NCBI RefSeq assembly: GCF_019431375.1
Contig: NZ_CP080267.1
Location: 3,532,501 to 3,596,500, forward strand
Length of the DNA stretch: 64,000 nucleotides
Source: Alcanivorax sp.
GTDB lineage: Bacteria > Pseudomonadota > Gammaproteobacteria > Pseudomonadales > Alcanivoracaceae
Direction of reading: 5' to 3'
The position numbers and the translations under genes were made by a program. The notes beneath the pieces are model-generated. The model was not told the DNA's origin, ran no database searches, and saw only the letters and a list, made by a program, of their open reading frames with translations. Shown here piece by piece: positions 10,687 to 19,661 of the stretch (its first letter is position 1; each line of letters starts with the position of its first letter).

Positions 10687-11046
10687 TTACGACTTTTTGC
10701 GCAGGGCGGCGCGCAGCTTCAGGCGCAGGGCCTTTTCCAGTTTCGGCAGGGCCTCAGCCACCAGCTCGTCAATCACCGCATCAATATCGGCATTGTTCAG
10801 CGATGGGCGGGCCGCAGAGGGTGTTGGTGCAACAGTTGCCGGAGCCGGATTGCCCTGTGGGGCAGGCGCCGGGGTGCCGAGAAAGGGGTTGCTTCGTTCG
10901 CTGGCCAGCTTGCGGATCTGTTCCCGATCCAGGGCACTGCGATCGGATGGGGAGCGTGGTGGCGCCGTCTCGGCATCGTCCAGCAGGGACTGCACATCGC
11001 CAAGCTCTTTGAGAAGCTCTTTTTTGCGTGACTCCCGGTCGCTCAT
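10687..11046 (-). CDS. Small conserved hypothetical protein between holC and valS
   Basis: 119 residues from an ATG at 11046 (MSDRESRKKELLKELGDV). The protein has a charged helical N terminus, a low-complexity Pro/Ala linker (about residues 55-80) and a helical, basic C terminus (DIDAVIDELVAEALPKLEKA then LRLKLRAALRKKS). A gene of this kind occupies the same place in Pseudomonas, which argues that it is real. No catalytic motif is visible. Its proximity to holC, 19 bp downstream of that gene's stop, suggests co-transcription but does not define a role. A longer upstream start would read into holC and is less likely. Confidence 0.75.
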   Translation of the reverse strand: MSDRESRKKELLKELGDVQSLLDDAETAPPRSPSDRSALDREQIRKLASERSNPFLGTPAPAPQGNPAPATVAPTPSAARPSLNNADIDAVIDELVAEALPKLEKALRLKLRAALRKKS

Positions 11047-11065
11047 GGTGGTGTCCGTGGGGTGT

Positions 11066-11485
11066 TCAGCCCAGTTCGTGGGTGGTGACCGGGAAGCCCC
11101 GCTCACGGTAAAAGCGGAATCGCTCGCGCCCAGCCTGTCTTTCATTCTCGGCGCCGCTGATCATCTCTGCAACCCGCTGGAAACGGGAGGCAAAATCCGG
11201 CACCTGATCGGTCAGGTTGATCAACACATCGTGGTGATCGCCGGGGTCTCCGCCGTGGCCCAGAATGACTGGCGCGTCCCCTTGCTGCTGGATTGCATGG
11301 GGAAGGAAGCCAGCGGAAGGAGCTTGCCAGAACTGGTCGTCCAGTTGTCGTGCATGGTCCGCATCCCGGCAATGAATATAGACCAGGCGGCCCTGTTTCT
11401 GGGCCTTGTCAGCAATGCGCCAAGCCAGGGCCTGGCGGACGCCATCGCCGGCCTTGTTGCTCAGGTAGAAAGTGACTTCAGTCAT
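11066..11485 (-). CDS. holC: DNA polymerase III subunit chi
   Basis: 139 residues matching HolC in length and pattern: MTEVTFYLSNKAG at the N terminus, then the RLVYIHCRDADHARQLDDQFW helix region near 33-53, and VLINLTDQVPDF near 88-99. Chi links the clamp loader to single-stranded DNA-binding protein on the lagging strand. It lies between pepA and the small gene, as in other gammaproteobacteria. The spacing of about 66 bp to the pepA stop suggests one transcript. Confidence 0.93.
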   Translation of the reverse strand: MTEVTFYLSNKAGDGVRQALAWRIADKAQKQGRLVYIHCRDADHARQLDDQFWQAPSAGFLPHAIQQQGDAPVILGHGGDPGDHHDVLINLTDQVPDFASRFQRVAEMISGAENERQAGRERFRFYRERGFPVTTHELG

Positions 11486-11551
11486 GGGAGGCCCGTGTCA
11501 TTACATAAAGCGCGGCACGCCCGGGGGCGCGCCGCGAATGTTTGAGACGAA

Positions 11552-13021
11552 TCAGCACTGGTCCATCAGGTAGCGGGTCAGCATGGGTACCGGCCGGCCG
11601 GTGGCGCCTTTGCTCATGCCGCCGCTGATCCAGGCGGTGCCAGCGATATCCAGATGGGCCCATTTCACGTCTTTGGCAAAGCGGGACAGGAAGCAGGCCG
11701 CAGTGATGGAGCCAGCTTTGGGGCCACCGATGTTCTGCATGTCGGCGAAGGGGCTGTCCAGCTGGCTCTGGTACTCGTCCCACAGAGGCATGGGCCAGCC
11801 GCGGTCGCCGGTTTGCTGGCCGGCGGCCAGCAAAGCCTGACTGAGGTCATCGTCGTTGCTGTATACCGCCTGGGCGTGGGCGCCCAGGGCAACCACGCAG
11901 GCACCGGTGAGGGTGGCCACGTCGATAACGGTGTGCGGCTTGTGCTTCTGCTGCACATAGGTGAGAGCGTCGCACAGCACCAGCCGGCCTTCGGCGTCGG
12001 TGTTGAGGATTTCCACGGTCTGCCCGGACAGGGTCTTGACGATATCGCCGGGGCGGGACGCACGCCCGTCGGGCATGTTTTCCGCTGCTGCAATCACGGC
12101 CACCAGATGGATGGGCAGGTCGAGCTCGCATACCGTCTTGACGCTGCCGAACACGCTGGAGGCGCCGCCCATGTCGTATTTCATCTCGTCCATGTTGGCG
12201 CCGGGCTTCAGGGAAATGCCGCCGGTATCAAAGGTGATGCCCTTGCCGACCAGGGCCACAGGCCCTTGCTTGGTGGGTTTGGCTCCCTTGTATTCCATGA
12301 CGATGATCTGGCCTTGGCGTTCGGAGCCCTTGGCCACGGCAACGAAGGCTCCCATGCCCATCTTTTCAGCCTGGGCCTGGCTGATCACCTTCACGGTGAG
12401 TTTGTCGTATTGCTTGCCCAGGTCGCGGGCCACGCCGCTCAGGTATTCCGGGTAGCAGTCGTTGGGGGGCAGGTTGCCCAGGTCGCGGGCCAGGTTGACG
12501 CCGCTGGCCACGCCCTTGCCGATTTTGCTGGCCTTGCTCAGGGCGGCATCCTTTTCCGCATGCCAGAAGGTCCACTTGGCCAGTTTGCTGCCCGGAGCCG
12601 GTTTGCTGCGGTACTGGTCGAAACGGTAGGTGCTTTCTTCCGCCACTCGGGTGCCTTCCCGCGCCTGCCATTCCAGGCTCTGTGACAGGTCGGCATCGAA
12701 CAGCCAGAGTGCGTGTTTGACCGGTGCCTTGCTGACCGTTTTCACGGTGCTGCGAAGCAGGTCCTGCCACTGGATGTCGGAAAGTGGCTTGTCGCCCCTG
12801 CCGACCAGCAGCACTCGTGCGGCGCTCAGGCCTTCCGGTTGATGCAGCCAGCTCATCTGGCCCTTGCTGCCGTCAAAATCGCCGGCCTTGATGAAACGGG
12901 TAAGCTGGTCGCGGGTGCTCTCCGGCAGCGTCTCGGGGAGATCGCCGTTCTTGCCCAGCACCAGAATCAGCGCGTCGGCTTTGAATTTGTCCAGGGGCCT
13001 GTTGCTTACTGCGAAGTCCAT
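11552..13021 (-). CDS. pepA: Leucyl aminopeptidase (M17 family)
   Basis: 489 residues, in the PepA length range. The M17 metal-binding and catalytic motifs are present: GKGITFDTGGISLKP (Lys and Asp ligands), the NMPDGRASRPGD segment and the signature NTDAEGRL near residue 340. The enzyme removes N-terminal residues from peptides with two divalent metal ions. PepA in E. coli also binds DNA in Xer recombination and carAB control; whether this one does is unknown. It is first in the pepA-holC-valS series and divergent from lptFG. Confidence 0.96.
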   Translation of the reverse strand: MDFAVSNRPLDKFKADALILVLGKNGDLPETLPESTRDQLTRFIKAGDFDGSKGQMSWLHQPEGLSAARVLLVGRGDKPLSDIQWQDLLRSTVKTVSKAPVKHALWLFDADLSQSLEWQAREGTRVAEESTYRFDQYRSKPAPGSKLAKWTFWHAEKDAALSKASKIGKGVASGVNLARDLGNLPPNDCYPEYLSGVARDLGKQYDKLTVKVISQAQAEKMGMGAFVAVAKGSERQGQIIVMEYKGAKPTKQGPVALVGKGITFDTGGISLKPGANMDEMKYDMGGASSVFGSVKTVCELDLPIHLVAVIAAAENMPDGRASRPGDIVKTLSGQTVEILNTDAEGRLVLCDALTYVQQKHKPHTVIDVATLTGACVVALGAHAQAVYSNDDDLSQALLAAGQQTGDRGWPMPLWDEYQSQLDSPFADMQNIGGPKAGSITAACFLSRFAKDVKWAHLDIAGTAWISGGMSKGATGRPVPMLTRYLMDQC

Positions 13022-13342
13022 GCTGTCTCCAAATCAATCAAGGTATGACACGCGGCAAAACGGGTTGCCAGTGCAAAAAACAGTGAAATATTGGGCTGTT
13101 CGGCAGTCAAACGCAATCGGAGTGCAGCAGCAAGGCCGATCATTTTGCTGGTGAAGCTGCCACCATCGTTGGTATTTCGCTTCGCATCATTATCACCTTG
13201 GCCGGCCAGTCAGTTACACTAGGGCCCATTCACTGCTGCCGCAGGTACCTGAAGGTCCGGTTGCCCGCGCGGTATGTGCCGGTGCCGCAGGCTCTCAGCC
13301 CTGCCGTTTCAGGCGTCGGTGCCTTTTTGCAGACAAGGATGA
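13022..13342. other. Divergent intergenic region between pepA and lptF
   Basis: 321 bp without a supportable gene. It must carry the divergent promoters of pepA (leftward) and lptF (rightward). A TACACT at 13215-13220 could be a -10 for lptF, but I do not see a well-spaced -35. A GC-rich inverted segment near 13240-13320 might fold in the lptF leader. No operator is recognised. Confidence 0.4.
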
Positions 13343-14461
13343 GTGGGCCAGCCCTTGATTCTTCACCGTTATATTAACCGGCAAGTCTTCATGACCACCG
13401 TCATGGTCACCTTTATTCTGGTGATGGTGCTGGTCAGTGGACGCTTCATCAAATACCTCGCAGAGGCCGCCGCCGGTGAAATCGCCGCTGATGCACTGTT
13501 CCTGGTAATGGCGTTCCGGATGCCGGAATTTCTGCAGATGATCGTTCCCCTGAGTCTCTATATCGGCCTGCTGCTGGTGCTCGGGCGCATGCATATGGAC
13601 AACGAGATGGTGGTGCTGCAGGCCGGTGGCCAAGGCAATAGCCGGATTGTTCGTTCCCTGATACTGCCGATTCTCATGGCTACCACCCTGGTGGCCATGT
13701 TTTCCCTCTATGTGACACCTCGCGGGGATGCGGAGGTCAATCGCATTTTTGAAGAGCAGAAGGACCGCTCTGTGCTGGAGCTGCTCACCCCGGGACGCTT
13801 CCATGTAAAGGGCTCCAGCAATACCCAGCGTGCCACCTATGCGGAACAGATGAACCGGGAAAAAGGGGTGCTGGAGAATGTGTTTGTGGCAGATGCCCGT
13901 TTCCAGGCCCGGGGTGAAGCGGATCGCCTGCTGACGGTATGGGCCAAGAGCGGCAAGCTGGTTCAGGAGGATGGCATCAGTTATCTGCTGCTGACAGAAG
14001 GTTTCCAGTATCAGGGCAAGCCGGGCCGGAGCGACTATAAAGAAATCGGCTTCAAGGAAGCGCGGGTACGGATCGGCAAGGAGCGTACCGACAGTCGCCC
14101 TCCCAAGGTCCGTGGCCGGCCGACCGCGGAATTGATCGAGGAACGAGACAATAGTCGCGATGCCATGGCTGAACTGCAGTGGCGTATTTCCCTCATTCTT
14201 ACCGTACCGATTATGGCACTGGCGGCGATTCCGCTGGCCCGGGTCAATCCGCGCCAGGGGCGCTTTTACCGGCTGATCCCGGCGGTGCTGGGCTACATGC
14301 TGTATGTGGGTATGCTGCTGGTGACACGTAGTGCCATTGAGGATCATGAGGGGGCATTGCCCTGGTATCTGCATACCGGCTGGGTGCATTTGGTAGCCGT
14401 GGTGGTGGTGTTTCTGTTGTATTTCGGTGGGCGGATTTTCCGTCGCAGGAGGCGGGCGTGA
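13343..14461 (+). CDS. lptF: LPS export ABC transporter permease LptF
   Basis: 372 residues from a GTG at 13343; a TTG at 13355 giving MILHRYINRQ is a possible alternative closer to the usual LptF N terminus. YjgP/YjgQ-family architecture is visible: two membrane helices in the first 75 residues, a periplasmic beta-jellyroll region of about 150 residues in the middle, and membrane helices near the C terminus (LILTVPIMALAAIPLARVNP and the final VHLVAVVVVFLLYFGGR). With LptG and the ATPase LptB it extracts LPS from the inner membrane. The GTG of lptG overlaps its stop codon. Confidence 0.95.
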   Translation: MGQPLILHRYINRQVFMTTVMVTFILVMVLVSGRFIKYLAEAAAGEIAADALFLVMAFRMPEFLQMIVPLSLYIGLLLVLGRMHMDNEMVVLQAGGQGNSRIVRSLILPILMATTLVAMFSLYVTPRGDAEVNRIFEEQKDRSVLELLTPGRFHVKGSSNTQRATYAEQMNREKGVLENVFVADARFQARGEADRLLTVWAKSGKLVQEDGISYLLLTEGFQYQGKPGRSDYKEIGFKEARVRIGKERTDSRPPKVRGRPTAELIEERDNSRDAMAELQWRISLILTVPIMALAAIPLARVNPRQGRFYRLIPAVLGYMLYVGMLLVTRSAIEDHEGALPWYLHTGWVHLVAVVVVFLLYFGGRIFRRRRRA

Positions 14462-15519
14462 GACTGTTGAAACGCTACTTCTGGCGGGCGGTGCTGATAC
14501 CCACCCTTGCCATCCTTGGCATTATCGTAGGCCTGGATTGTCTGTTCGGGTTTATTTACGAACTGGAAGGCCTGCGTGGTGATTACCAGGCCATGCAGGC
14601 CCTGCAGTTTATCCTCACGACAACGCCGCGCCGGGTGCACGAATATCTGCCAATGGCGATTTTGCTGGGCACGCTGATCGGCCTGGGCTTGCTGGCCAAT
14701 AGTGGTGAGTTGTCGGTGATTCGGGCCTCCGGTGTTTCTACGCTGAAGGTAAGTTGGCTGGTGTTGCGCCCGGTTTTCCTGCTGATTCTCCTGTCCATCC
14801 CTCTCGGTGAGTATCTGACCCCTTATTCGGAACAGGTGGCGCAGAGTAACCGTTCCATGGCCGAGGGGGGTGGCGAGGCGCTACGTTCCAAATACGGTTA
14901 TTGGCACCGGGAAGGCGCAGAGTTTATCCATATCAATGCGGTGCAACCTAATGGCGTGCTCTACGGGCTGACCCGTTATCGTTTTGATGATAATCACAAA
15001 CTGGTAGAAACCCAGTTTGTGGAGCGGGCGATTTACCAGGGGGATTACTGGTCATTGGAGGGCATCAAGGGAACCCGACTTTCCGATGAGGGCGCTGAAA
15101 TATTCAACCGCGACAACGCTCAGTGGCAAACCAAACTGACCCCGCAACTGCTCAGCATTGTGGTACTGGAGCCGGATCATCTGGCCATGGCCAAGCTGCT
15201 TGAATACACCGATTACCTGAAGCGTCAGGGGCTGGAAACCGCCGACTACATGCTCAGTTTCTGGCAGAAGCTGTTCATGCCGCTGGCCACCATCGGAATG
15301 GTGTTGATTGCCATTTCGTTTGTGTTTGGTCCACTGCGAGAGGTGACCATGGGCCTGCGCCTGACGGCGGGGATTGTGGCTGGGCTGATCTTTCATTACG
15401 GCCAGCAGTTCTTTGGCCAATTATCGCTGGTATTTCATACCGAACCATTGATGGCGGCGGTTGTGCCCCCGGCACTGTGTCTGATCCTGGGTGTCTGGCT
15501 ACTGCAACGGGTCCGCTAA
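14458..15519 (+). CDS. lptG: LPS export ABC transporter permease LptG
   Basis: 353 residues starting at a GTG that overlaps the lptF stop by 4 bp, so translation is probably coupled. The pattern is that of LptG: N-terminal membrane helix (VLIPTLAILGIIVGLDCLFGF), the ELEGLRGDYQAMQALQFILT segment, a helix-rich membrane domain, a periplasmic domain in the middle and final helices from about residue 270 (LFMPLATIGMVLIAISFVFG). It forms the LptFG permease pair of the Lpt bridge. The PP2C gene begins 3 bp after its stop, probably in the same transcript. Confidence 0.95.
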   Translation: MRLLKRYFWRAVLIPTLAILGIIVGLDCLFGFIYELEGLRGDYQAMQALQFILTTTPRRVHEYLPMAILLGTLIGLGLLANSGELSVIRASGVSTLKVSWLVLRPVFLLILLSIPLGEYLTPYSEQVAQSNRSMAEGGGEALRSKYGYWHREGAEFIHINAVQPNGVLYGLTRYRFDDNHKLVETQFVERAIYQGDYWSLEGIKGTRLSDEGAEIFNRDNAQWQTKLTPQLLSIVVLEPDHLAMAKLLEYTDYLKRQGLETADYMLSFWQKLFMPLATIGMVLIAISFVFGPLREVTMGLRLTAGIVAGLIFHYGQQFFGQLSLVFHTEPLMAAVVPPALCLILGVWLLQRVR

Positions 15520-15521
15520 TA

Positions 15522-16232
15522 ATGACAGTCTGGAGGGGGCAGGGACGCACCCATAAAGGGCGCCGGCCTGCCAACGAAGACACCCTGGTTTGCCGGGACG
15601 ACGAAGGGCTCTGGGCGGTAATCGATGGCATGGGGGGGCACGATGCCGGTGATCTGGCCGCCACTATTGTTCGAGAATCCCTTGACGCTGTAACGCTGGG
15701 GGGCGGTATCGCTCACCGGCTGATGGCCGTGGAGTTCGCACTGCAGAGCGCTAACCTCGCCATTCGCCACCATGCCGCCTTGCATTTGGGCAGCAAGCCC
15801 ATGGGCGCCACCGTGGTGGTGTTGCTGATCTATCGGGATGAAGCTGCAGTGTTGTGGTCCGGCGATGCCCGGCTTTACCGCCATGCCGGCAAGGATGCCG
15901 TCATGCTGACCCGGGACCATACCCCGGTGCAGGCCCTGGTGGATGCGGGGGACATTGATGAGCGCCAGGCCATGTCACACCCCCGTGCCCATGTGATCTA
16001 CCAGGCTATCGGCAATGGCGACATGCTCGAACTGGAGCAGGCGCGTTTCGATATTTCAGCGAACCAACAGTTTTTGCTGACCACGGACGGGGTGCATTCA
16101 GTGCTCACGGTGGGCGACTTGACGCGCTTGCTGACGGAAGGGGCCAGCGAATCGGCCATCCTCAAGGCAGCCCTCGATGCCGGTAGCCGGGATAATGTGA
16201 CAGCGATAAAAGTGTCCGCCGATGAGCATTAA
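15522..16232 (+). CDS. PP2C-family serine/threonine protein phosphatase
   Basis: 236 residues from ATG 15522, 3 bp after the lptG stop. PP2C metal-binding motifs are complete: RRPANEDTL near residues 14-22, DGMGGHDAGD near 35-44, a WSGDARLYR segment near 110-118 and SRDNVT near the C terminus. It is cytoplasmic, with no signal or membrane segment, and manganese or magnesium dependent by family. No kinase or FHA gene is nearby, so the substrate is unknown. Its tight position after lptFG suggests co-expression with LPS transport, but I would not infer a functional link from that alone. Confidence 0.93.
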   Translation: MTVWRGQGRTHKGRRPANEDTLVCRDDEGLWAVIDGMGGHDAGDLAATIVRESLDAVTLGGGIAHRLMAVEFALQSANLAIRHHAALHLGSKPMGATVVVLLIYRDEAAVLWSGDARLYRHAGKDAVMLTRDHTPVQALVDAGDIDERQAMSHPRAHVIYQAIGNGDMLELEQARFDISANQQFLLTTDGVHSVLTVGDLTRLLTEGASESAILKAALDAGSRDNVTAIKVSADEH

Positions 16233-16256
16233 GAGTAGACAAATATCTGTCTAAGG

Positions 16257-16285
16257 CTGGCAAAGCCGTCATCTGCTGGTATACT
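16257..16285 (+). promoter_or_regulatory. Sigma-70-type promoter for tRNA-Leu
   Basis: CTGGCA at 16257-16262 is separated by 17 bp from TATACT at 16280-16285. Transcription would begin around 16291, about 6 bases before the mature tRNA 5' end at 16297. Match and spacing are good. Confidence 0.6.
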
Positions 16286-16296
16286 CGCGCACCACT

Positions 16297-16383
16297 GCCA
16301 GAGTGGTGGAATTGGTAGACACGACGGATTCAAAATCCGTTGCCTTCGCGGGCGTGCCGGTTCAAGTCCGGCCTCTGGTACCA
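16297..16383 (+). tRNA. tRNA-Leu (anticodon CAA)
   Basis: An 87-nt class II tRNA. The acceptor stem GCCAGAG pairs with CTCTGGT, with encoded CCA at 16381-16383. The anticodon stem-loop ACGGATTCAAAATCCGT gives anticodon CAA, the variable arm is long (TGCCTTCGCGGGCGT) and the T-arm is GCCGGTTCAAGTCCGGC. It reads UUG codons. Confidence 0.96.
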
Positions 16384-16390
16384 GACGAAT

Positions 16391-16421
16391 AAAAAAGCCC
16401 GCTTTGTGCGGGCTTTTTTAT
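16391..16421 (+). terminator. Rho-independent terminator after tRNA-Leu
   Basis: AAGCCCGC and GCGGGCTT pair around a TTTGT loop, followed by T6 and preceded by A6, so it could work in both directions. It lies 7 bases after the tRNA CCA end. Confidence 0.9.
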
Positions 16422-16475
16422 GGGCGCAGCAGGCGCAAAGATGCAAGCCGCCCGCCCCTGAAAGGGAGTGACCTG

Positions 16476-16946
16476 ATGGAAAAGCTGCAACCTGCCGGTT
16501 TGCTCAAACGTCTGATGGCGTTGGTCTATGACGGTTTTCTGGTGATGGCCTTGTGGTTCGTGACGGCGGGTATTTTTGTGCTGGTGTATCCCCATACCGG
16601 ATTGCCGGAAGAATCCATCAACGGTGTTACCCGTGCGGCGCCCGGTTACCTGAAGGGCATTCTGTTGCCCCTGTTGTTGGTGGAAACCTGGCTGTTCTAC
16701 GCCTGGTTCTGGATGCGCGGCGGTCAGACCCTGGGCATGCGTGCCTGGCGGTTGCAGGTTCGGGATTACCGGGGTGGTCCAGTCAGGCTGTGGCAGACCC
16801 TGGTTCGCTTCCTGGGGGCCTTCGTCTCCTGGGGGGCATTTGGCGCCGGTTATCTGGTGGTGCTGATCGCGCCTCATCAGACTCTGCATGACCGCCTGTC
16901 CGCCACCGCCACGGTAGAATTGCCCAAGAAACCGAAAAACACCTGA
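16476..16946 (+). CDS. RDD family membrane protein
   Basis: 156 residues from ATG 16476, preceded by AAGGGAG. The N terminus has AGLLKRLMALVYDGFLVMALW, the RDD-family signature region (R...D). Two or three membrane helices follow (about 14-40, 70-90 and 125-147). The conserved GQTLGMRAWRLQVRD near 92-106 and the closing HQTLHDRLSATATVELP are family features. RDD proteins lack a general function; some are linked to ion or solute transport. It stands alone between tRNA-Leu and queA. Confidence 0.88.
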   Translation: MEKLQPAGLLKRLMALVYDGFLVMALWFVTAGIFVLVYPHTGLPEESINGVTRAAPGYLKGILLPLLLVETWLFYAWFWMRGGQTLGMRAWRLQVRDYRGGPVRLWQTLVRFLGAFVSWGAFGAGYLVVLIAPHQTLHDRLSATATVELPKKPKNT

Positions 16947-16959
16947 CTGGATCCCGCCT

Positions 16960-17035
16960 GTAGGAGGCTGCTTGCAGCTGAACCGGTGTCGCGGTTCGCT
17001 TGCAGGCAAGTCCCTGCGGCGATTGATAGGCGGGT
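16960..17035. repeat. REP-like imperfect hairpin element
   Basis: The segment starts CTGTAGGAGGCTGCTTGCAG and contains facing GAACCG and CGGTTC arms with GCTTGC on both sides. It resembles the GTAGGAGC...GCTTGC...GCGAA arrangement of Pseudomonas REP elements and of the elements at 2656-2678 and 35826-35850. It lies in the short space upstream of queA. Confidence 0.45.
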
Positions 17036-17104
17036 TACGGTTTTTTCCTCGTGGCAGAGCAGGTATCCTTGCCTCCCCTTATAGCTTCCGTGCCGGTACA
17101 GTAC

Positions 17105-18149
17105 GTGAACGTCGACGATTTTGATTTTGTTCTCCCTGATGGGCTGATTGCCCGCCATCCTCCCGCCGAGCGTCGTGATGCCCGCCTGTTGGCACTGACC
17201 CGGGACGCCCTTCAGCACCAACAATTCCCGGATCTGCTCTCCCATGTGCGCCCCGGTGACCTGTTGATTTTCAATGATACCCGGGTGATTCCTGCCCGCC
17301 TGTTTGGTCAGAAGGAAAGCGGCGGCAAGGTGGAAGTGCTGATTGAGCGGGTGGTGGATGATCATGAGGCCCTGGCCCATGTGCGTGCCTCCAAGTCGCC
17401 GAAGCCGGGTTCCTGGCTGCAGTTTGAAGAAGGCGTACGTGCCCAGGTAACCGGCCGCCGCGATGCCCTGTTCATTCTTCAGTTTCACGGTTGCGATACC
17501 CTGTTGGCGGCGCTGGAGCGTATCGGTCATGTGCCGCTGCCACCCTATATCGACCGGCCCGATGAAGCCGGTGACATGGAACGCTACCAGACCGTCTATG
17601 CCCGTGAGACCGGGGGCGGTGGCTGCCCCCACTGCAGGCCTGCATTTCGATGACGAGATGCTGGCGGCCCTGGAGCAATATGGGGTTGATATCGGTTTCG
17701 TCACCCTCCATGTAGGAGCTGGCACCTTTCAGCCGGTGCGTGTGGACAAGGTGGAAGACCACCACATGCACAGTGAGCGTTACCAGATCCCCGACTCACT
17801 GGTGGAGCAGGTGGCACAGGCCCATGCCCGGGGTGGCCGGGTTGTGGCGGTGGGCACCACGGCGCTGCGTGCCCTGGAAGCGGCCAGTCAGTCCGGTGGC
17901 TTGATGGCGGGGCAAGGGGAGACCGATATCTTTATCTATCCGGGCTACCGGTTCCGGCTGGTGGATTGCCTGGTGACCAATTTCCATCTGCCCAAATCCA
18001 CCCTGCTGATGCTGATGAGTGCTTTTGCCGGGCGAGACCGGGTGATGGAGGCCTATCAGGCGGCCATCGACGCGCAGTACCGCTTTTTCAGTTATGGCGA
18101 TGCCATGTTTATTGAGCGGGTGGATATGCCTCCCGCAGAGGGGCGTTGA
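17105..18149 (+). pseudogene. queA: tRNA preQ1(34) S-adenosylmethionine ribosyltransferase-isomerase, single-base frameshift
   Basis: QueA converts preQ1 in tRNA to epoxyqueuosine using the ribosyl part of SAM. The first part reads VNVDDFDFVLPDGLIARHPP through MERYQTVYARETG, then leaves frame at a run of five G at 17612-17616. With one G removed it reads on as TGAVAAPTAGLHFDDEML, the conserved QueA segment, to the stop at 18149. That gives a protein of about 347 residues, the family length. I chose the GTG at 17105 because the family begins (M)xVxDFDF; an upstream GTG at 17051 is possible. tgt starts directly after the stop, the expected queA-tgt pair. The break may be a base-calling error. 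Confidence 0.88.
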
Positions 18150-19271
18150 ATGTCTCGAATGCAGTTTTCTCTCAGCGCCACTGACGGCGCCGCCCGACGC
18201 GGGCAGATCACCTTTCCGCGCGGTACTATCCAGACTCCGGCGTTCATGCCGGTGGGTACCTATGGCACCGTCAAGGGCATGTTGCCGAAGGATCTGGCCG
18301 ATACCGGCGCCGAGATCTGCCTGGGCAATACCTTCCACCTGATGCTGCGCCCGGGCACCGAAGTGATCGAGGCCCACGGCTCCCTGCACGGTTTCATGCA
18401 GTGGGACAAGCCGATCCTCACCGATTCCGGCGGCTTTCAGGTGTTCAGCCTGGGCGAGATGCGCAAGATTTCCGAGCAGGGGGTGGTGTTCAAGAACCCC
18501 ATCAATGGTGATCGGGTAGAACTGACCCCGGAAAAGGCCATGCAGGTGCAACGCTCCCTGGGCAGCGATATCTGCATGATCTTTGATGAATGCACGCCTT
18601 TCCCGGCCACGGAAAAGCAGGCCCGGGATTCCATGGAGCTGTCCCTGCGCTGGGCGCAACGCTCGAAAGACGCTCACGAAGGGAATGATGCGGCTTGTTT
18701 CGGCATTGTCCAGGGCGGCATGTACGACAACCTGCGTCAGGAGTCCCTGACCGGGCTGGTGGATATCGGCTTTGACGGCTACGCCGTGGGTGGCCTGAGC
18801 GTGGGCGAGCCCCAGGAAGAAATGCTGCGCACCCTGGGTAATCTGACGCCGCACATGCCTGCAGACCGACCACGCTACCTGATGGGTGTGGGTAAGCCGG
18901 ATGACATCGTCGAGGCGGTCCGGCGCGGCGTGGACATGTTCGATTGCGTGATGCCCACCCGCAATGCCCGCAATGGCCACCTGTTTACCGCCGAAGGCGT
19001 GGTGAAAATCCGCAACGCCCGGCATCGTCACGATCTGGCTCCCCTGGAGGCGGACTGTGACTGCTATACCTGCCAGCATTTCTCCCGCAGCTATCTGCAT
19101 CACCTGGATCGCTGCAACGAAATGCTGGGCTCTCAACTCAATACCATCCATAACCTGCGTTATTATCAGCGCCTGATGGCTGGATTGCGGGGGGCCATTG
19201 AAGGGGGTACATTGTCCGCCTTTGTGGACAACTTCTATGCGGCGCGTGGCCAACAAACCCCTGCGCTGTAG
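18150..19271 (+). CDS. tgt: Queuine/preQ1 tRNA-ribosyltransferase (tRNA-guanine transglycosylase)
   Basis: 373 residues. It exchanges guanine 34 for preQ1 in GUN-anticodon tRNAs, the step before QueA. Family signatures are visible: FMPVGTYGTVKGM near the N terminus, DSGGFQVFSL near residues 91-100 with the catalytic Asp, the second catalytic Asp region FDCVMPTRNARNG near 263-275, and the zinc site with CDCYTCQHFSRSYLHHL near 302-318. The ATG abuts the queA stop, so the two are co-translated or nearly so. yajC follows 22 bp later, the classical queA-tgt-yajC-secDF order. Confidence 0.98.
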   Translation: MSRMQFSLSATDGAARRGQITFPRGTIQTPAFMPVGTYGTVKGMLPKDLADTGAEICLGNTFHLMLRPGTEVIEAHGSLHGFMQWDKPILTDSGGFQVFSLGEMRKISEQGVVFKNPINGDRVELTPEKAMQVQRSLGSDICMIFDECTPFPATEKQARDSMELSLRWAQRSKDAHEGNDAACFGIVQGGMYDNLRQESLTGLVDIGFDGYAVGGLSVGEPQEEMLRTLGNLTPHMPADRPRYLMGVGKPDDIVEAVRRGVDMFDCVMPTRNARNGHLFTAEGVVKIRNARHRHDLAPLEADCDCYTCQHFSRSYLHHLDRCNEMLGSQLNTIHNLRYYQRLMAGLRGAIEGGTLSAFVDNFYAARGQQTPAL

Positions 19272-19293
19272 TTATTTGAAACTGGAGTAATCA

Positions 19294-19650
19294 ATGAAAA
19301 TCGCAATGCGTTCCATCCTGGCCCTGTTGGCCACGGCCCTGATCTCCCCGGCGTATGCTGCTGCGCCTGCCGGCCCTGGCGGTGTGGAGCTGATCATGCT
19401 GGTAGTGATGATGGTGGTGTTTTACTTCTTCCTGATTCGCCCTCAGCAGAAGCGGGCCAAGGAACACAAGAACCTGGTGGAAAGCCTGAGCAAGGGTGAT
19501 GAAGTGGTCACCAGCGGCGGCATTCTGGGCCGCATCAGCAAGGTCACCGATGACTTCGTGGTGGTGGAAATCAGCAATAACCTGGAAATCAAACTGCAGA
19601 AAGGCAGCGTCCAGGCAACCCTGCCCAAAGGCACCATCAAGTCCATCTAA
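19294..19650 (+). CDS. yajC: Preprotein translocase subunit YajC
   Basis: 118 residues. One membrane helix near residues 30-48 (ELIMLVVMMVVFYFFLIRPQ) is followed by the family motif RPQQKRAKEHKNL and a cytoplasmic domain with GDEVVTSGGILGRISKV. YajC associates with SecD and SecF in the holotranslocon. The N-terminal AARP-like stretch before the helix resembles a signal peptide. A hairpin lies between it and secD. Confidence 0.96.
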   Translation: MKIAMRSILALLATALISPAYAAAPAGPGGVELIMLVVMMVVFYFFLIRPQQKRAKEHKNLVESLSKGDEVVTSGGILGRISKVTDDFVVVEISNNLEIKLQKGSVQATLPKGTIKSI

Positions 19651-19661
19651 TAACAACGGTC

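Noticed and set aside
17796..19256. 486-residue frame on the minus strand
   Set aside because: It is antisense to tgt and queA and has no recognisable domain.
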